Position numbers and translations under genes: made by a program
Assembly: GCA_026461645.1 (NCBI GenBank)
Contig: JAPJMP010000177.1
Coordinates: forward strand, 1-5,664
DNA: 5,664 nt
Reading direction: 5' to 3'
Source of the DNA: Burkholderiales bacterium
Lineage (GTDB): Bacteria > Pseudomonadota > Gammaproteobacteria > Burkholderiales > UBA11063
Shown: in pieces, positions 5,444 to 5,664 of the stretch
Layout: every line of letters begins with the position of its first letter
Position numbering within the stretch: the stretch's first letter is position 1
Notes under the pieces: model-generated
Database searches by the model: none
What the model saw: the letters and a program-made list of their open reading frames with translations, nothing else
What the model was told of the DNA's origin: nothing

Positions 5444-5664
5444 ATGTCTTGGGTTAAAGAGTTTAATTTAGCAATATTAGAAATTGATAATAATATAAAT
5501 AGTTTTGTAGCAAGTCAAAAATTTAAAGAGATGCAAAATAATTTTAGGATATTCATTGATAAGATAAACACTAATTTTTTACCTATGGTTGAAAAAATTA
5601 GCACAAATCTTCCAAATTTGGTTAATAATATTATTACAAATAATCAAAAGCACCCAGATAGAAT
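5444..5664 (+). CDS. Unrecognised protein, 5' part only, in the hsd operon
   Basis: An open frame begins with ATG directly after the hsdS stop (TAA 5441-5443, ATG 5444-5446) and stays open for 73 codons plus two bases to the window end. It is preceded by a strong ribosome site, and the zero-base spacing argues for one operon with hsdMS. The protein starts MSWVKEFNLAILEIDNN and is rich in Asn, Ile, Lys and Phe; the visible part looks mainly helical and soluble, with no signal peptide or membrane segment. I recognise no domain. It does not resemble the start of HsdR or an HsdS recognition domain, though HsdR cannot be fully excluded from 73 residues. It may be an accessory gene between hsdS and hsdR, a common position for extra genes in type I loci. 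Confidence 0.7.
   Translation, partial: MSWVKEFNLAILEIDNNINSFVASQKFKEMQNNFRIFIDKINTNFLPMVEKISTNLPNLVNNIITNNQKHPDR

Overview
This 5.66 kb window is AT-rich (by eye roughly 30% GC) and gene-dense, with every convincing gene on the + strand. It reads as part of a bacterial genomic island or defence locus: a Xer-like tyrosine recombinase, an ATP-binding AlbA_2 (Schlafen-type) protein with a winged-helix tail, and the methyltransferase (hsdM) and specificity (hsdS) genes of a type I restriction-modification system. The 5' end of an unrecognised gene follows immediately after hsdS. Base composition and protein style fit a low-GC bacterium, perhaps a gammaproteobacterium of the Francisella/Legionella kind. 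Nothing in the window fixes the taxon, so this is only a guess.

Layout. Bases 1-311 are a non-coding control region rich in short repeats: a perfect 23-bp palindrome, a 15-bp direct repeat, an imperfect inverted repeat, and an extended -10 promoter for the recombinase. Bases 312-1259 encode the recombinase, with its catalytic residues apparently intact. A perfect 27-bp palindrome (1278-1304) lies between the recombinase and the AlbA_2 gene (1321-2646), at the predicted transcription start of the latter. The AlbA_2 protein carries four in-frame copies of a 12-bp repeat encoding Ser-Ser-Val-Lys, in the linker before its C-terminal helix-turn-helix. The 200-bp gap at 2647-2846 holds a truncated, diverged second copy of the recombinase 3' end (about 2678-2770) and then a small inverted repeat and a -10 box in front of hsdM. 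hsdM (2847-4301) and hsdS (4298-5443) overlap by ATGA. The next gene starts at 5444, directly after the hsdS stop codon, and runs off the window.

How they work together. HsdM and HsdS should assemble into the N6-adenine methyltransferase; HsdR, needed for restriction, is not in the window and may lie downstream. The recombinase is probably the mobility, or possibly the rearrangement, function of the island. The recombinase remnant between the AlbA_2 gene and hsdM means the AlbA_2 gene is bracketed by two related recombinase 3' ends. This suggests that recombinase-plus-cargo modules were stacked or recombined here. Each of the three transcription units appears to have its own palindrome near a predicted promoter, so local control by DNA-binding proteins, such as the AlbA_2 protein itself, is plausible but unproven. 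No system that is clearly new is visible; the most unusual items are the recombinase remnant, the palindromes and the SSVK repeat.
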